Source of the DNA: Cordylochernes scorpioides
Lineage: Eukaryota; Arthropoda; Arachnida; Pseudoscorpiones; Chernetidae
Direction of reading: 5' to 3'
Length of the DNA: 64,000 nt
Assembly (NCBI GenBank): GCA_030710605.1
Contig: CP092863.1
Span: 114,704,680 to 114,768,679, forward strand
Every line of letters begins with the position of its first letter. Position 1 is the first letter of the stretch. This document shows positions 20,858-29,807 of the stretch, piece by piece. The notes under the pieces are model-generated. The model searched no databases, had not been told where the DNA came from, and saw only the letters and a program-made list of their open reading frames with translations. The position numbers and the translations under genes are program-made.

Positions 20858-21780
20858 ATTTCATGGAGGTGAGTGGAACCAGTTCCATCTTGGTTGTCGA
20901 TTACCACTCAAAGTTTGTTGAAATCCGGAAATTATCAAGCAAAAGAGAAACCGAAACCATCCTGCAGTTGAAAACCATTTTCAGGACTCATGGAATTCCA
21001 AGAACTCTAGTTTCGGATAATGGACCCCCTTTTAACTCTACTGGATTCAAAAATTTTGCTCAGAAATATGAATTCAAACACCAAACCTCCAGTCCCAAAT
21101 ATCCAAGATCTAATGGACAAGTTGAGAGGACAATTCAAACCATCAAAGGACTGATAATTAAAGCTGTGAAGTCAGGAAGAGATCCCAATCTGGCTTTGAT
21201 GGAGTTCAACAACACACCTAAGTATGACTTGCCATCTCCGACCCAAATGCTTATGGGAAGATCTGTGAGAACTCTTTCGACATACACCCGACAACAGTTG
21301 AAACCACTGTTTGACACAACAAAGAATTACCAAAAATTGAGAGACCATCAACAAAAGTATGCAGGAAGTCCAAAGAGAATTTTGAGACCTTTGGAAGTAG
21401 GAGACAACATCATGTTGCAGGAAAGGCATAGAAAATGGGTTCCGGCAACAGTGACCGCAAAGCATGAAACTCCACGCTCATATATGGTGAAAACACCAAG
21501 TGGATCTGAATACCGCAGGAACAAGTCTCACCTTAGACCGAGAAAGTTCAGTGTAGAAGATTCTGCCCCAACAATTCAAAGTCCAAGCATTCCTGGATCT
21601 CAAGCAGGAACAGCCATGGATGAGAACATACAAGATCATGGAAGACCCACTTCCGAAAACAGAAGAGCATTTGATCCAAGGGAGGACGTTGCCAAGAAAG
21701 GTGAAGAATCATCTACTTCTCCTAGTGTGCGAACCCGCAGTGGTAGAACAGTGAGAAAACCTTTGCGTTATAGAGACTAG
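20839..21780 (+). CDS. E3 integrase core and C-terminal domain, separate frame
   Basis: This frame lies -1 relative to the upstream one and overlaps it. It holds the DDE core: Asp in IAVDFMEV, Asp in VSDNGPPF and Glu in NGQVERTIQ. The C-terminal region (VGDNIMLQERHRKWVPATV and YRRNKSHLRPR) is a GPY/F-like DNA-binding tail, followed by a low-complexity segment ending in SGRTVRKPLRYRD. The ATG at 20839 is unlikely to be a true start; the protein is normally the C-terminal part of Pol. All three catalytic residues are intact. Confidence 0.92.
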   Translation: MGKIAVDFMEVSGTSSILVVDYHSKFVEIRKLSSKRETETILQLKTIFRTHGIPRTLVSDNGPPFNSTGFKNFAQKYEFKHQTSSPKYPRSNGQVERTIQTIKGLIIKAVKSGRDPNLALMEFNNTPKYDLPSPTQMLMGRSVRTLSTYTRQQLKPLFDTTKNYQKLRDHQQKYAGSPKRILRPLEVGDNIMLQERHRKWVPATVTAKHETPRSYMVKTPSGSEYRRNKSHLRPRKFSVEDSAPTIQSPSIPGSQAGTAMDENIQDHGRPTSENRRAFDPREDVAKKGEESSTSPSVRTRSGRTVRKPLRYRD

Positions 21781-21820
21781 GAGAACTGCAATCCTTTTTT
21801 ATTTTTGTTCAAAGGAAACA

Positions 21821-21970
21821 TGTTATGATTGATCCGGCAACACTGCCGACTCGACTTGTAAACACTCTTAGATATATAACCACGTCATAATAAATAGATG
21901 TTAATAAATAAATACTTAGTTCAGTTGCATTCTGCGTGATCAAATAGACACAAGAACAACATAAACAACA
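21821..21970 (+). repeat. 3' LTR of E3
   Basis: 150 bp, identical to the 5' LTR. AAAGGAAACA just upstream is the plus-strand primer tract. Confidence 0.96.
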
Positions 21971-22119
21971 CACATCTCACGAGGAATCCCGAGCTTATGT
22001 GCTGACTACATATTTTAACCTGTCAATGCATTTTATTTTTATTTTTGTGTACACCTATCCCCCGATTTACACGTTTTTCTCAGGAACGTATCTACCGTGT
22101 AAATCGGGGGATAGATGTA

Positions 22120-22985
22120 TTTAATTTAATTATTCAATGAAAATATTCAACAGATTATAAAAATATATATTACTCTGTATTTGTGAAATCATCTTTAAAA
22201 CATTTCTTTGCTTGTTTGCTCAAGATTCCCTAGCTGTAGATAGTTTGGTTAATAATAGTCGACTGGTCGTGGTGACATCATCAATAAATACTTTCACATC
22301 TTAAGATATACAAATACATGAATTCTACGCTACAATATAAAAAGCAAAAAAAAAAAAAAAAGAATTTCCAAAAGTAAACACATTTCTAAAAAAAAAGAGA
22401 AAGATAATCACTTTATATTTATAAATCACAGTATTAACTCCCCCCGCTATAAACATATAAAAAAAGTTTTATATTAAAAAAAAAGTTTTTAACTTTTATT
22501 ATACCTATATTCAAACATACAAGGATAATTAAAATACATTTTTATATAAAAAAAAATAAATGAATCGCAAGTGTGTGACCAGAAAAATATTAAATTTTAC
22601 GATGGAAACCTAACACCCTGTTTAAAATACAAACGAGGCTTAATTTGTCCAAGATGGAGCCTGCCGTTTTCAACCCAGCAGACGATAGTTTAATAATGTC
22701 GACGTAGCCCTAAATTGACAGGGAAAATTTTTCAACATCTTGCCTTCATTAAACTTACCCCCACGTTTGGATAGTTTTTTATTTTTAAAAAATGGTTATA
22801 ATATTTGTTAATTATATATTATTAAACATAAAAATGGTCTCTCTCATTTATAATGACTTATAGAAGCTAAATATAAACGAATTACAAATTCTAAAAGGTT
22901 TTCGTTTAATTAAAATCTGCACATATACTTTTAACGTATACGTTGAGGAGAACGCTAAATGATTATAAATATACATTAAAAACAA
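22120..22985. other. AT-rich non-coding stretch
   Basis: No gene is visible. Poly-A runs near 22350 and TA-rich sequence dominate. A less AT-rich patch at 22600-22770 shows no domain or RNA that I recognise. Confidence 0.55.
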
Positions 22986-22989
22986 ATTA

Positions 22990-23270
22990 GGTATATCCTG
23001 ACCAGGAGCACATGTGCTTTTCAGAAAGCAGAGCGCCATCTGGTGGAACAGAAATCAACTAAACATTGATTAAGCCTGTTCCCTGATATTTGGCCAACCC
23101 AATTTCTTGATAAATCATGAAAAGCCATCCACGAACGCGTTTCGCGCTGTTGGCGCTCGTCAGCGTGGAGTAGGCTGTACCACTGCGACCAAAAGGATTT
23201 TTGGTCCCAGAGGCTTCTTGAGAAACCAAGAAATGGGTATTCGAGGCCAAACTTGCATAAATACGCTTAA
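22990..23270 (-). mobile_element. Non-autonomous element with intact hammerhead, first family
   Basis: On the minus strand the ribozyme at 23128-23169 is followed by TTATCAAGAAATTGGGTTGG, TTGGCCAAATATCAGGG, an AATCAATG..TAGTTGATTT hairpin and a CCAGATGGCGCTCTGC arm. This is the same order as the right half of 13387-13684. Upstream is a sequence with GGTTTCTCAAGAAGCC and ACCAAAAATCC. No protein is encoded. The nearly identical copy is at about 59380-59645. Confidence 0.65.
23128..23169 (-). ncRNA. Minimal type I hammerhead ribozyme, complete core
   Basis: Read on the minus strand: stem I UCCACG, core CUGACGA, stem II GCGC-CAACA-GCGC, core GAA, stem III ACGCGU, cleavage-site U, and CGUGGA closing stem I with 6 perfect pairs. 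Every invariant core position of the hammerhead is present and all pairings are canonical. The self-complementary stem III is typical of the short hammerheads described in Penelope-like elements and retrozymes, where two copies pair as an active dimer. Expected cleavage is after the U in GUU. The identical copy is at 59519-59560. Confidence 0.9.
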
Positions 23271-23284
23271 CACATGAAAAAATA

Positions 23285-23548
23285 CACCTATCCCCCGATT
23301 TACACGGTACTTGTTTTACACGTTTTCGCTTTTACACGGTTTTCCAAATAAGTTTTTTGTTTTTATCGCACTATACTAAAATGCGATATTCTACTCTATA
23401 CTACCTATGTTGAAAAGAATATTGGGAGGCTCTGATTCATGAGGGGGCGAACAACTAATCAGATTTGACAGTTTAATATACACCTATCCCTCGATTTACA
23501 CGTTTTTCTCAGGAACGTATCTACCGTGTAAATCGGGGGATATAGGTG
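23285..23548. mobile_element. TA-flanked MITE, second member
   Basis: Inverted ends beginning CACCTATCCCCCGATTTACA and ending with the inverse (GGGGGATATAGGTG), TA on both sides, 264 bp. It is the same family as the element interrupted by E3. The copy in the second block is 59676-59941. Confidence 0.85.
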
Positions 23549-23871
23549 TACTAGAATTTTTTTCTATTATTTTGATTTATCAAGAATTTATATATTCCTT
23601 AAACTCAATTAAAGCTAATTCTGATTTAAACTATTTTATTATTATTAACACGACTTCAATATCAAAAAACATATCCATGTATCAAGAAAAAATGATCAAT
23701 AATTCTATAAATAATATTCAAAATCAGCAGAAAATATTTTTATATAATATATATTAATATTTAATTAAAAAGGCATATATTGGATCAAAATATGCCTTTT
23801 TAATTAAAGATTTACTTGTGGATTGCTCTATTTTCAAAATATATATATGTGATGATTTAAGACCATGGAAT
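23549..23871. other. AT-rich stretch holding a small palindrome
   Basis: The only recognisable feature is an inverted pair at 23757-23818 (AATTAAAAAGGCATATATTGG against its inverse) from the 14550-14700 family. The match to the second block ends at about 23757. Confidence 0.6.
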
Positions 23872-24455
23872 TGTTGTAAATAGTCCAGATATCTACTACC
23901 ACATGTTCCACCACGTGACTGTATATAACTTGTTATTTACTGTAATTGGAAAGCCTCAAGTAACATCAATCTGTACCACGTAAGAATCTAATAAAGTATA
24001 GCAACTGTACAGATAGAAGGAATGGAGAATAACAGGAGAAAATTAAGGTTAAAACTAATCAGGCTTAGGTGAGAATAGGTAAGCAGGCCAAGCAAGCCCA
24101 GTCCAATTTTTACGAGGTCGTGGCCCTCCTGAATAATATAACTCCCCCCCCCCCCCCTGTTTACGTCAGAAAATGGCAGTGACCTGTATGGACCCAACTC
24201 AGCTATAAAAGGAGGCCCCAAGCCTCATTTAGTCAGTCCTTAGTCAGCTTTTGTTTCAGCCCCAGTCCGCCGGACGCTCCGATAAAAGGTAAACCCTTTC
24301 CTTCCAGAAATCTCCTCTTCCCATTCCTTCTTGACATTCAGACGCTTCTTAGTGGAATCTCTGTTTGCTTATTTCACCTTTGGCCCAGCTGTGTCGCCTT
24401 CCACCACGACTGCACGGTAGAGTTGACGTCGAGGTTCGTCTAGCATCAGGTAACA
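23872..24455 (+). repeat. Candidate LTR with TATA box and initiator
   Basis: The segment starts TGTTGTAAATAG and ends AGGTAACA, and TGGTCCCAGAGGTCCC follows after 1 nt as a possible primer-binding site (24457-24472). TATAAAAGG at 24204-24212 lies 31 nt upstream of the A in TCAGT at 24233-24237. The combination suggests the 5' LTR of a degraded LTR retrotransposon, perhaps Bel/Pao-like. There is no partner LTR in the window, so this is inference. Confidence 0.45.
24204..24237 (+). promoter_or_regulatory. Core promoter: TATA box plus TCAGT initiator
   Basis: TATAAAAGG and TCAGT are spaced so that the initiator A is 31 nt from the first T of the TATA box. TCAGT is the preferred arthropod initiator. 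The surrounding segment is GC-richer than its flanks. Confidence 0.55.
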
Positions 24456-24479
24456 CTGGTCCCAGAGGTCCCAAGATAT

Positions 24480-24981
24480 CACATATATGTTATAAATAAA
24501 GATGAAAGAGATTTTCTGCTTGAATTTAGATCATGTTAAAGATTATGGTATGGAAATGCAGTCGTGGTTGAAATCTTTAAAGTATGATCATGAAAAATAG
24601 TTTTGATCAGTAATTTAATTGAGTTAAAGGAATATATAAAAAAAACATAATTTGATAAAAGAATTGCCTGGCTTAAGGCGAGTAGAATAAGAAAAAACAA
24701 AAGATTATTTACATAATGTACAAAGATTTGAGCCGGTCATCGGGAAAGAGAAAATATCTTTATTTACGGGCTACTAACCAAAAGTTATGATTTTTGAGCC
24801 CAAAATCGATGTCAGGTGGCAAGGGACCCTAGGATGTAGAAGCAGGAGATGTCTCGCAGGGTGGTAGAAACGTTGGGCAAGCAGGGGAATAGCGCCAGGG
24901 TGCAGTGAGGCGGGTGCGTTGAATAGGCCAGGAATCCAGGAGAAGTGGCAGATGATAATGGAGGCAGAAGGTCCTTGAAGC
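24480..24981. other. AT-rich stretch, then GC-rich 3' flank of LINE ORF1
   Basis: 24480-24815 is AT-rich with nothing recognised. 24816-24981 is GC-rich and continues the composition of the ORF1 that reads away from it on the other strand. I see no ORF2 start in it. Confidence 0.5.
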
Positions 24982-26244
24982 CTAGAACTTGAGGGCCCTA
25001 GACTTCAGGATGGGGCAGCTTGAGGCTCTCGCCTCGTGCTTGTCAGGAAGGCCCTGGGAGCAGCAGTTGGCACATTTGGAGGTGCGCTGGTCAGCAATGG
25101 ATGGGCAGGTTCGGCCTTCATGGCCGTCTTCACCGCAGTGGAAGCACTTAGGAGCTCTGGTGCATTGGGCAGAGTTGTGGCCGAAGCCACAACAGCGGAA
25201 GCAGACGCGGGCGCGGATGGACTCCTCGAAGTTGAGGATTACTCCATCCACCACGATCCTCCCGCGAACGCCCAGGGCTCTAAAGGTCTTGAGGTCCACC
25301 TCGATGAAGGCGGTGCAGGTCCCGTTTCTGGGTGCAGAACGGTGCGCCACGCGCACCACCTTGTCCCCAGGAAGTTTTCTAACAGCAGCGGTTTCCAGGA
25401 AGGTCTCCTCAATTGTGGAGTTGGATGTCTCCTCATCCACTTTGAAGAGGCAGATCCGTGGCAGGATCTCCTTCTGCTGGCGGACCTTCATTCCATTCAA
25501 CTTGCTGGCCAGGGAGGTTGTAACCTCAGGGATGGTGTCAGGATTGCTGGAATGGAGGACCAGCTTCCCCTTGGTGCGCAGGGAGGCCCAAACGCCTTGG
25601 GGGAGAGTGTGAGCAGCGCGGACTGTTTTCAGCATCTCCCTTGGGTCAGCCTGTGGGTCATCTGAGATGACCACTGTGTGGGCCGCCGATTTTTCTCCAT
25701 GAAGGATCACTTGGGCGGCCGCAGGCTTGGAGACGTGGGAAGGCACAGGTTTTGAAGGACCATTCAGGTTTGTCCTCTTTGCAGGCGGGTTGGGAGCTTC
25801 AGACTGCTTCCTTTTGGTTGGAGCAGGAGCAGGCAGGGAGGAGGCAGGCTTCTTGGCAGGGAGAGCAGCAGGAGCAGGAGTGGCGGGCTTGATTGGGTCA
25901 GTCTGGGAGCTGGTTTCATTGCAGGAAGGAGCAGGGCAGGTTTGAGTGCCGCGGCAAGCAGTCTTGGGCTTGTTGGCCTCCTCAATTTCGTCCAACTCTG
26001 CGAAGGACTCGAGGGTGTCAGTGAGGTTCTCTACATTGGTAGCGAGGGCCTTGATCATTTCAGTCCGCGAGGCGATGTAGCGTATCAGGTCCTCATGCAG
26101 GGATTTCAGGGCAGGATGGCCAATGGAGCTCAGGATGCTGCAGTTGCGTGAGATCACCATCTCATCTTCCCTCTCCAGGTCGGCGACGTTCACGATGCGG
26201 GTTGTAGGCTTGTAGGCCTTCTTTTTCTTCTTGGCAGGATTCAT
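24982..26244 (-). CDS. Non-LTR retrotransposon ORF1 (Gag-like, zinc knuckles)
   Basis: I choose the ATG at 26244 (MNPAKKKKKAYK), giving 420 residues; the frame is open a little further upstream but without another ATG. The N-terminus is basic, residues about 20-100 look helical or coiled-coil (SLHEDLIRYIASRTEMIKAL), about 110-200 is a Pro/Ala/Lys-rich linker, about 230-330 resembles the RRM-like part of LINE Gag proteins, and the C-terminus has CCHC knuckles (CFRCCGFGHNSAQC and CFHCGEDGHEGRTC) and a Cys-rich CANCCSQG segment. This matches ORF1p of Jockey/R1/I-group LINEs, which binds LINE RNA. Its high GC differs sharply from the flanks. No ORF2 follows, so it is orphaned. There are no stops, so it is either recent or kept. 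Confidence 0.82.
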   Translation of the reverse strand: MNPAKKKKKAYKPTTRIVNVADLEREDEMVISRNCSILSSIGHPALKSLHEDLIRYIASRTEMIKALATNVENLTDTLESFAELDEIEEANKPKTACRGTQTCPAPSCNETSSQTDPIKPATPAPAALPAKKPASSLPAPAPTKRKQSEAPNPPAKRTNLNGPSKPVPSHVSKPAAAQVILHGEKSAAHTVVISDDPQADPREMLKTVRAAHTLPQGVWASLRTKGKLVLHSSNPDTIPEVTTSLASKLNGMKVRQQKEILPRICLFKVDEETSNSTIEETFLETAAVRKLPGDKVVRVAHRSAPRNGTCTAFIEVDLKTFRALGVRGRIVVDGVILNFEESIRARVCFRCCGFGHNSAQCTRAPKCFHCGEDGHEGRTCPSIADQRTSKCANCCSQGLPDKHEARASSCPILKSRALKF

Positions 26245-26319
26245 GTCAAGAGCAAGGTCATCGGGAAACAACAACAACGGGTTATTATAGGGGAAGCGTG
26301 ACCTCTGGCGGTCGATTTA

Positions 26320-26655
26320 ACAGAGTATTTGAATCTATGAAATTATAATTTAAAATAAAATAATATTTTTGTATAACATATATATATGTCGTGGTCTAAA
26401 TTCCAGTTATGAAAAATTTGCAGCATGTGTTGAACGAGTGGATAAAATAAAATAGAGTTTGGTAATTTCGCGAACCTCTTATTTGCCAGTACGTTTTGAG
26501 CCTAAAATAATAGTGGCGTAAATAGATTAAAAATCAATTATAATTAGAGAATAAAAAATAGAGTTTAGTTAGGAGAACATTGATGGAATTATAAGTGAGC
26601 AAGTGGCTGGCTCATAGTATGGTGGTCGATGTTCTAGAAAAGTTGAGACTAGTCT
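26320..26655. other. AT-rich non-coding stretch
   Basis: No gene or known repeat is recognised here. Confidence 0.5.
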
Positions 26656-26659
26656 AGAC

Positions 26660-26740
26660 CAGGGGTCGGCGGCAAGCTGCGGCTCGCAAGACACATGCGG
26701 CTCTTTGGATGTGAAGCTCTTTATATAGTTCCATACGTGA
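26660..26740 (+). repeat. hAT-like transposon terminus fragment
   Basis: CAGGGGTCGGC followed by GCTGCGGCTCGC and ACATGCGGCTCTTTGG resembles termini of hAT-superfamily elements. No partner end was found nearby. Confidence 0.45.
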
Positions 26741-26763
26741 ATATATTTATATATATATATATA

Positions 26764-28090
26764 CTAGCGGATGTACCCGGCTTCGCCCGAGGTTTTACCC
26801 GAGTAAAGGTTTGTCTAACGAACATTTGTTAAAACAATTCTCTATACACTTATATAAAAAAAAAAGATATATTTTGATAATTTGAAACTCGTAAATTTGA
26901 ATCTCTCGATAAAGTGAACATTTTTTCCCGGTCCCTGTGTGCCGTGTCATCCTGAATTTTGTCTTTCCTAATTTTCTACATTACAAAATCATAATTTTAT
27001 CTAGTGAACATTTTTTCCCGGTCCCTTGAAAAATACTCGATAAGTTGAATAAAATCTATATTAATTGGTTCCCTCGGTAATTGGAAGTTAAAGGAATAGT
27101 ATCTTTGCCTTGGAATTGTATCATTATCTTGTCTCAAATAAATGGCTGTGTCATCCTGAATTTTGTCTTTCCTAATTTTCTACATTACAAAATCATCGTT
27201 TTATCTAGTGAACATTTTTTCCCGGTCAAATATTTGCCGTGTCATCCTGAGATAATCTTACTTTTGATAAATCTATATATATATATATATATAATTGAAT
27301 GTCTGTCTGTCTGTCTGTTTGTCTGTACTCTATAGATTCAAAAACCATACATCCAATCGCCGTGAAATTTTGGGATATTATTAGGTATATCACCGGGAAG
27401 GTTTTGAAAATTAATTTCCTGAATATCTTGAATATCCTTAGAGTTATTTGCAGATTTGTAGATTTAACTCGCAAGCAGCGCCCCCATTGTGACGATGATA
27501 ACAAGTTTTCTTATCACTAAGTTTGTTATCTTAAATATTATTTATCAAAAGTAAGATTATCTCAGGATGACACGGCAATGTGACACGGGAAAAAATGTTC
27601 ACTAGATAAAACTATGATTTTCTAATGTAGAAAATTAGGAAAGACAAAATTCAGGATGACACGGCACACAGGGACCGGGAAAAAATGTTCACTTTATCGA
27701 GAAATTCAAATTTACGAGTTTCAAATTATCAAAATATATCTTTTTTTTTAAATAAATTTTTAGAGAATTGTTTTAACAAATGTTCGCTAGACAAACCTTT
27801 ACTCGGGTAAAACCTCGGGAGAAGCCGGGTACGTCCGCTAATAATATTTAAGATAACAAACTTAGTGATAAGAAAACTTGTTATCATCGTCACAATGGGG
27901 GCGCTGCTTGCGAGTTAAATCTACAAATCTGCAAATAACTCTAAGGATATTCAAGATATTCATGAAATTATTTTTCAAAAACCTTCCCGGTGATATACCT
28001 AATAATATCCCAAAATTTCACGGCGATTGGATGTATGGTTTTTGAATCTATAGAGTACAGACAAACAGACAGACATTCAATTTTATATAT
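26764..28090. repeat. Interlocked inverted repeats (A-B-A'-B')
   Basis: Segment A (about 26764-27270, with CTAGCGGATGTACCCGGC and CTGAATTTTGTCTTTCC) recurs inverted at about 27546-27842. Segment B (about 27290-27545, with ATTGAATGTCTGTCTGTC and the CGCCGTGAAATTTTGGG block) recurs inverted at about 27843-28090. Arms begin with TA microsatellites. The TATA-CTAGCGGA-CCCGG start and the TTGAATGTCTGTC motif are widespread in arthropod non-autonomous repeats; I cannot assign the superfamily. No coding capacity. Confidence 0.6.
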
Positions 28091-28279
28091 ATAGATATAT
28101 ATTAATAGTATTTTTTTATAATTGGAAAATAGAGGAAAAGTAAACTATTAAGAACAACAGATTTTGAATTAATTTTGAGTCAGAACAGCAAGCTAATTCT
28201 GTATCAAATAGTATAGTTATGAAAAATTTTAAGATTAATAATTTTTTTTACTTAATTTAAATATTCATAACTATACTAT

Positions 28280-28870
28280 ATATATATATATATATATATA
28301 CTAGCCGAATGACCCGGGCAACGCCCGGGTTTTACCCGATTAAATGTTTTTATTCAAATACTATTCGTTACAATTATAAATTGGCGCCGTGGATGTCACT
28401 CTTGTGAAACGTCCCGCTCCAAACTTTGTGTCTGAGAAGCGATATTTTTATAGAAAGATGATCTAGCTTTTGTTTTCTGCTCGAATGAATGTTTTTCTGT
28501 TAGAATTTTGTTCCTGCGTACAAAATAATGAACTGGTTTCACCCGTGGTCTCTGTTTTTGGAATTTTTCCGGATATAATTTTGTATCTGATAATCAAACA
28601 TGATACATCAATATTGTCGTCATCATTTTCTGACTAAAAAAAAACAACTATTTTTGCCCAGAACCTGTCAATTTCAAATTTTCTTGGCTAAAAATGCGAC
28701 AAATATCTCTTCCATATTTTTTTCTATGTCCTGTTAAAACACGTTTTACATGTACATTAGGTCACCTGATATTACCTCCCATCTTCACCGCTAGAGGCGC
28801 TGCTTGCGAGCGAAAGAGCAAATTTGCAACTCAAATTTGCAAATAACTCGAAGAATATTCGGGATAGAGA
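28280..28870 (+). repeat. Related repeat, diverged
   Basis: It starts after a TA microsatellite with CTAGCCGAATGACCCGGGC and ends with a block containing GGCGCTGCTTGCGAG and CAAATAACTCGAAG, both matching segments of 26764-28090. An inverted fragment of its start is at 46100-46183. Confidence 0.5.
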
Positions 28871-28962
28871 CCTGAAATATTCATTATAAGTTTTTCCAGA
28901 TTCTACTATACATACTGCTAAAATTTCAGGCATATTAGTTACGTATATTACGTAAAAGCATT

Positions 28963-29219
28963 CCATTCACAAAAGCAAACGATGACAGAATTGATGACTC
29001 TGATACTTGTATATTTTAATAATAATATAATTGAGTTTTAAAAATTGTTTTAAAAAATGCATCGGCCGGGAATCGACCCCGGGCCGCCCGCATGGCAGGC
29101 GTGCATTCTACCACTGAACCACTGATGCTTATAAAAAATGGCCATATTTGCGTATTTATTCCATTCACAAAAGCAAACGGTGACAGAATTGTTGATTGAT
29201 GACTCTGATACTTGTGTAT
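28963..29219. repeat. Direct repeats flanking the tRNA-Gly-like gene
   Basis: About 55 bp with TTCCATTCACAAAAGCAAAC and GATGACTCTGATACTTGT occurs at 28963-29017 and again at 29158-29215, with a 6-bp insertion in the second. The length exceeds a normal target duplication. Confidence 0.6.
29059..29128 (-). tRNA. tRNA-Gly (GCC), possibly a pseudogene
   Basis: The minus strand folds as a cloverleaf: acceptor GCATCAG with CCGATGC (one A-C mismatch), D arm TGGTTCAGTGGTAGAAT, anticodon loop CTGCCAT with GCC, T stem CCCGG/CCCGG. The T loop begins GGTCGAT rather than GTTCGAT, which weakens the B box, and the anticodon stem has one A-G mismatch. A run of six T follows as a Pol III terminator. It may be functional or a recent tRNA-derived copy. 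Confidence 0.75.
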
Positions 29220-29239
29220 ATATATATATATATATATTG

Positions 29240-29541
29240 CTTATCCCTAGTACACGTGGTACAGGCCATGATAATCATGGTGGGTAGAAGTAGGCGACTG
29301 CTTTTACTGTAAGTGCACCACATGTCTACACATGTTAAAAGAAGTTCGACTTTACATTTACAAATGTGCCAGAGCCCCGTTTGGTTACTTGTACTCACTG
29401 GTGGGGTTCGACTTTTGCAAGAATCGGGGGCCATTTAATCTTTTTTTTTTTTTTAACATAAAAAGTGTCCAATGCGGGAATCGAACCCGGGTCGTAGCGG
29501 TCGAAAACCAACGGTTTAAACCATCCTTCCACCGACCCCCC
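29240..29541 (-). repeat. tRNA-derived SINE, near full length
   Basis: On the minus strand the head GGGGGTCGGTGGAAGGATGG is followed by a B box (GGTTCGATTCCCGC), then a conserved body and a tail ending CCTAGGGATAAGCA. The internal Pol III promoter is tRNA-like. A T-rich tract (plus strand 29438-29455) lies between head and body. Confidence 0.75.
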
Positions 29542-29807
29542 ATACGTAAATATTATTTATGTGAATACAATTTATTGTTGGCAAGAAAATATTTTGTGGC
29601 TCTTTAAAAATTTTGAAATTTTGTAAATTGTAATTTTTGACTTTTCCTTCTCAAAGGTTTGCCTGGTATAGAACATTCTATCGAGTAAAATATCCTTATT
29701 TACAATTATTTAACTGAAATATAACTTTTTAAATTAAAAACTGATAATAAATTATGTTGAATAATGAATGTGTATATGACCCTGTGTAATGATCTTACGG
29801 GGCATAT

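Larger units (their letters stand above)
17678..21970 (+). mobile_element. Ty3-type LTR retrotransposon E3, near full length
   Basis: Identical 150-bp LTRs flank a 4293-bp element with primer site, gag-pol and a purine tract before the 3' LTR. The 5-bp target duplication CACAT (17673-17677 and 21971-21975) is present once in the empty site at 58361-58365. This is the only Ty3-type element here that keeps RT and RNase H, so it might act as a helper for E2-like copies. Confidence 0.97.
17550..22117. mobile_element. TA-flanked MITE interrupted by E3
   Basis: The left TIR begins CACCTATCCCCCGATTTACA (17550) after TA, and the right end is the inverse ending GGGGGATAGATG (22117) before TA. E3 interrupts it at 17678. 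The uninterrupted copy at 58238-58506 is 269 bp. A second member is at 23285-23548. It is a Tc1/mariner/pogo-type MITE with no coding capacity. Confidence 0.85.

Noticed and set aside
20839-20880. Independent start codon for an E3 integrase gene
   Set aside because: The ATG lies inside the integrase region; Ty3 integrase is made as part of Pol, so the frame break is better explained by a 1-nt change in an A run.
24989-25985. Several long frames on the plus strand opposite the LINE ORF1
   Set aside because: They overlap a GC-rich coding sequence with clear zinc knuckles on the minus strand, where stop codons are naturally rare in the other frames.
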